Source: Asterochloris sp. CNOR1 (lineage: Eukaryota > Chlorophyta > Trebouxiophyceae > Trebouxiales > Trebouxiaceae). From it: a stretch of DNA of 64,000 nucleotides. Every line of letters begins with the position of its first letter. Positions within the stretch are counted from its first letter, which is position 1. The notes below the pieces were generated by a model. It searched no databases. It saw nothing but the letters and a program-made list of their open reading frames with translations, and had not been told where the DNA came from. Positions 61,547 through 64,000 of this stretch are shown in pieces. The position numbers and the translations under genes are program-made. Where the stretch lies: positions 2,728,001 through 2,792,000 of the forward strand of contig OZ017747.1 in NCBI GenBank assembly GCA_963969365.1, given 5' to 3'.

Positions 61547-63740
61547 TCAATTAGCGCCCATGAGTGATTTGTGCAGATGTTGGTGAAAGTGTAGCATGGG
61601 TCCTTCTGGCCTGCCATATCTGCCAGAATCGTATACTGGACTCCCCAGGCCCCTCTGCACAGATTCGCACAGAACAACATCCTCCTGCTGCACTTGGTTG
61701 CTGGCAGCCAGGCCCTCAGCGACAGCCTTCTCATCAATGGCCAACACACCCTCATCCAGGAAGTAGTCAAACAAAACACTGCAGGTGGTCGCTGACGTGG
61801 GCGTCACCCAGTTGACATCCAGCCAGGGCCCATACCTGCAGGCAAGGACAGGTCCAGGAGAAAAGAGCTCAGCATGCTCGCCCCAGATGAGGCTGGTCAC
61901 TGACACTGTGATCACAAGGCCTGAACAGCGCAGCATGCACTTGGGAGGCGTCTGAGCCCCTCGCCGCAGAGGGCACCCAGGAGGAGCACAACATGCACTT
62001 GCCTGTTGAACATCATGTTGGGAAACATGAAGGCGTACTTCGCAGCGCTCCCTGCAGGCAGCGCAACAACCCTTCAGCAAGGGGCAGGGAATGTGCTGCA
62101 GGTGAAGGCCATCTGCCTCACCTATCCGGCTGTCTGCTTGGGGGTCTGCAGCAGCTGTCTGCAGGGAGAGGGGCCCATGCAGGCTGCTGCTATAGCCCTC
62201 CAGCTCCAGACTGGCTGCCAGGTCCTTGTGTGCAAAGGGCACATGCCAGCTGCAGGGTGGTGGGAGGCACCTGAGCTACAGCACGCTGATATACGAGCCG
62301 CCTGACCTGCTTGGGCGAACACACCCAGCTCAAAACTGGGACAATACGCATACATTTGCTGCCTCACCCGCCATCCAGGTACTGCAGGAAACAGCACAGC
62401 TCAGCTCGGGTGCAGCGCTGTGCTGTGCAACAGCATCGGAGCACCTGTCGGAGGGCGCCACAGCAGTGCTCTGGGGATTGTCAGCCACTCACATTGTCGC
62501 AGAACACCTTCCAGTTGCACTTGAGGTGGTAAGTTCTGGAGGCCACATGCGTTAACCCCACATCCAAGATGCCTGCCTCCTTCAGCACTGGCACAGCTTG
62601 TCCCAATGTGTGTCCAATGGGTTCTGGCCTGTAACAAGCGCTCAAGCTTGTGAGCAGTGCTGCATGCCTCCAGTGGGCCTGTACAGTGCCTGGCCCCACC
62701 TCTGCTTGCCAAGATGGAAAAACCAGAGGGGCCCCAGCTGCTCCACATGCACAGGCTTCAACCCATTGTCCCGTGCACTGAAGTTACGGATGCCCTTCAG
62801 CTTTGTGGCCTGCTGGAGGCGCCCATCAAGCCCTGCAAACAACTGCACCAGTCACACTTCTGCAGGGCGCCAGGCGGGGCAGCCTGAGGCAGGCAAAGCA
62901 CCTACATGCTCAGCCACCAATGCTGCAGGTGCCTGCATGGGCTAGGCGTGGCAGCGGTGGGAGTGCACCAGCACTAGGGCCAGCATGACACCCAGGCATC
63001 AGGCTAGCTGTCCTGCCCTCCAGCCCCTGCATGCATGCCTCACCGTAAGTCCAGTTGTGGTAGGGACATACAAACACGTCTGTCCTGCCCTCCCCAGAAG
63101 CTACCTCAGCCGCGTGGTGACTGCAGACCTGAGCACACACCAAACCAAGCAAGATCAGGCTGGAGTTGGGAGGGTCAGTGTTCCTGCGGGCAGGACAGCA
63201 CACTGCAAAGGCAAGCTTTAGGAGAAGGCAGGGCTCACATTGTGAAAGGCCTTCACTTCGTTTTGCTGGTCCTTGCAGAACAGCAGCGGTGCTCCAAAAC
63301 AGTGCATGGTGGCGAAGCTGCCTGGCTCCGCCAGCGCATGACAGTGATGTGGCACATACTGCAGGTGACCAAGGGGGCAGCTGAGTGCACTCAGCCGGTC
63401 AGCAGTAGCAGCACGCCACCCTCGAAACGCTGTACGGGAGGGTAGGGCGCTCATTGCTGGGACGCACACCTGCCAACTGTTCAGCCACACCCTCTGCTGC
63501 TCTGTCTCTGCCACAAGAGGACTCTGGTACCAGCTGCTGGGCGGTGTGTGCGCCTGCATCGTGACTGTATTGAGCACCAGCATGCACAGCATGATGGCAC
63601 GGGATGATTTTCACCTCAGCTAGGGGGCTCTCAGAATATAGCCATGGCTCAACTTCTTTGACACCCAGCTGGTAGCCTCTAGCCTGCTGAAGTAGCAATG
63701 ATGGCAGGCAAGGGCGGTTTTTGATCAGCCTTCCCAGCAT
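61547..63740 (-). CDS. Rieske non-heme iron oxygenase, choline-monooxygenase-like
   Basis: About ten exons on the minus strand. Those resolved are 63740-63615, 63553-63470, 63358-63239, 63128-63044, 62832 to about 62715, about 62595-62493, 62381-62368, 62249-62122, 62051-62003, 61835-61547. The Rieske cluster ligands appear as CSHHAAEV and FVCPYHNWTYG (C-x-H ... C-x2-H). The catalytic iron region is KCNWKVFCDN, then YLDGGWHVPFAHKDL. The C-terminus QQEDVVLCESVQRGL and SPVYDSGRYG resembles plant choline monooxygenase, which oxidises choline to betaine aldehyde for glycine betaine synthesis. The N-terminus (MLGRLIKNRPCLPSLLLQQA) is basic and lacks acidic residues, like an organelle presequence. 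One exon is only 14 bases, and the intron after 62003 has a GC donor. Carnitine or another quaternary amine could be the substrate instead. Confidence 0.85.
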
Positions 63741-64000
63741 TGTATGCTGGTGAGCCTTGATCTGATCCGGAGGTGATCAGCCCGATGTGCCTGCCGCCCA
63801 GCAGACATCAGGTGTGCACTGCCCTGGGCTGGCATCAAATGACCTACCTCTGAATGACATTCACCTGGCAAGGCAGAGACCAGCCGGCTCAATGACCAAT
63901 GGATTCGTGGTGGATCCACGTTTCACACTCTGCGAAGAGGCACAATGTACCACTGATCGACCACCTTGGCGATCACCCTTTGGCCGGGGCTGCTTTGCCT
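63741..64000. other. Upstream region of the Rieske oxygenase gene
   Basis: 260 bases to the window end, expected to hold the promoter and leader of the minus-strand oxygenase. No further gene is supported here. Confidence 0.4.

Overview
This is nuclear DNA of a green alga (Chlorophyta; a trebouxiophyte-like genome is my best guess, genus unknown). The sequence is moderately GC-rich. Genes are packed closely on both strands and split by many short introns with (T)GCAG acceptors. The proteins are algal or plant-like: an NLP/NIT2-type RWP-RK regulator, PPR and SMR domains, a plant-type uncoupling protein and a choline-monooxygenase-like Rieske enzyme. No tRNA, rRNA, CRISPR or bacterial operon was seen. 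Gene models were built by eye from conserved protein segments, splice sites and codon phase. For eight genes the exon lengths add up to a whole number of codons with a single stop.

Layout. 1-5067: L1-like LINE retrotransposon (ORF1, ORF2, 3' tail). 5302-9607 (+): mitochondrial carrier of UCP type. 10034-14433 (-): pfkB sugar kinase. 14773-18041 (-): ATP-grasp ligase that matches MysC of mycosporine-like amino acid (MAA) synthesis. 18368-20825 (+): O-methyltransferase, divergent from the ligase and a candidate MysB. 21118-29782 (-): EF-hand/WD40 protein of WDR49/WDR64 type. 30086-32795 (+): unrecognised, possibly START-like protein. 33374-41049 (-): PPR-SMR-cyclin fusion. 41404-42555 (+): short SET-domain protein. 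42702-47484 (-): DRC2/CCDC65 of the flagellar nexin-dynein regulatory complex. 47706-48958 (+): RPS19. 49122-52604 (+): KH plus J-domain protein. 52712-54616 (-): RAB6. 54848-55894 (-): TRAPPC3/Bet3. 55935-61185 (+): NLP/NIT2-like RWP-RK factor. 61547-63740 (-): choline-monooxygenase-like Rieske oxygenase.

The most interesting part is 14.8-20.8 kb. A MysC homologue and an O-methyltransferase share one 326-bp divergent promoter, which suggests a compact UV-sunscreen (MAA) locus in a green alga. The first enzyme (demethyl-4-deoxygadusol synthase, DHQ-synthase-like) and a MysD/MysE-type enzyme were not seen in this window. Other points of note are the PPR-SMR-cyclin fusion proved by continuous splice phases, a high share of GC-AG introns (6 of 43 in fully phased genes), a 14-nt microexon in the Rieske oxygenase, and a 40-bp head-to-head gap between TRAPPC3 and the NLP gene.
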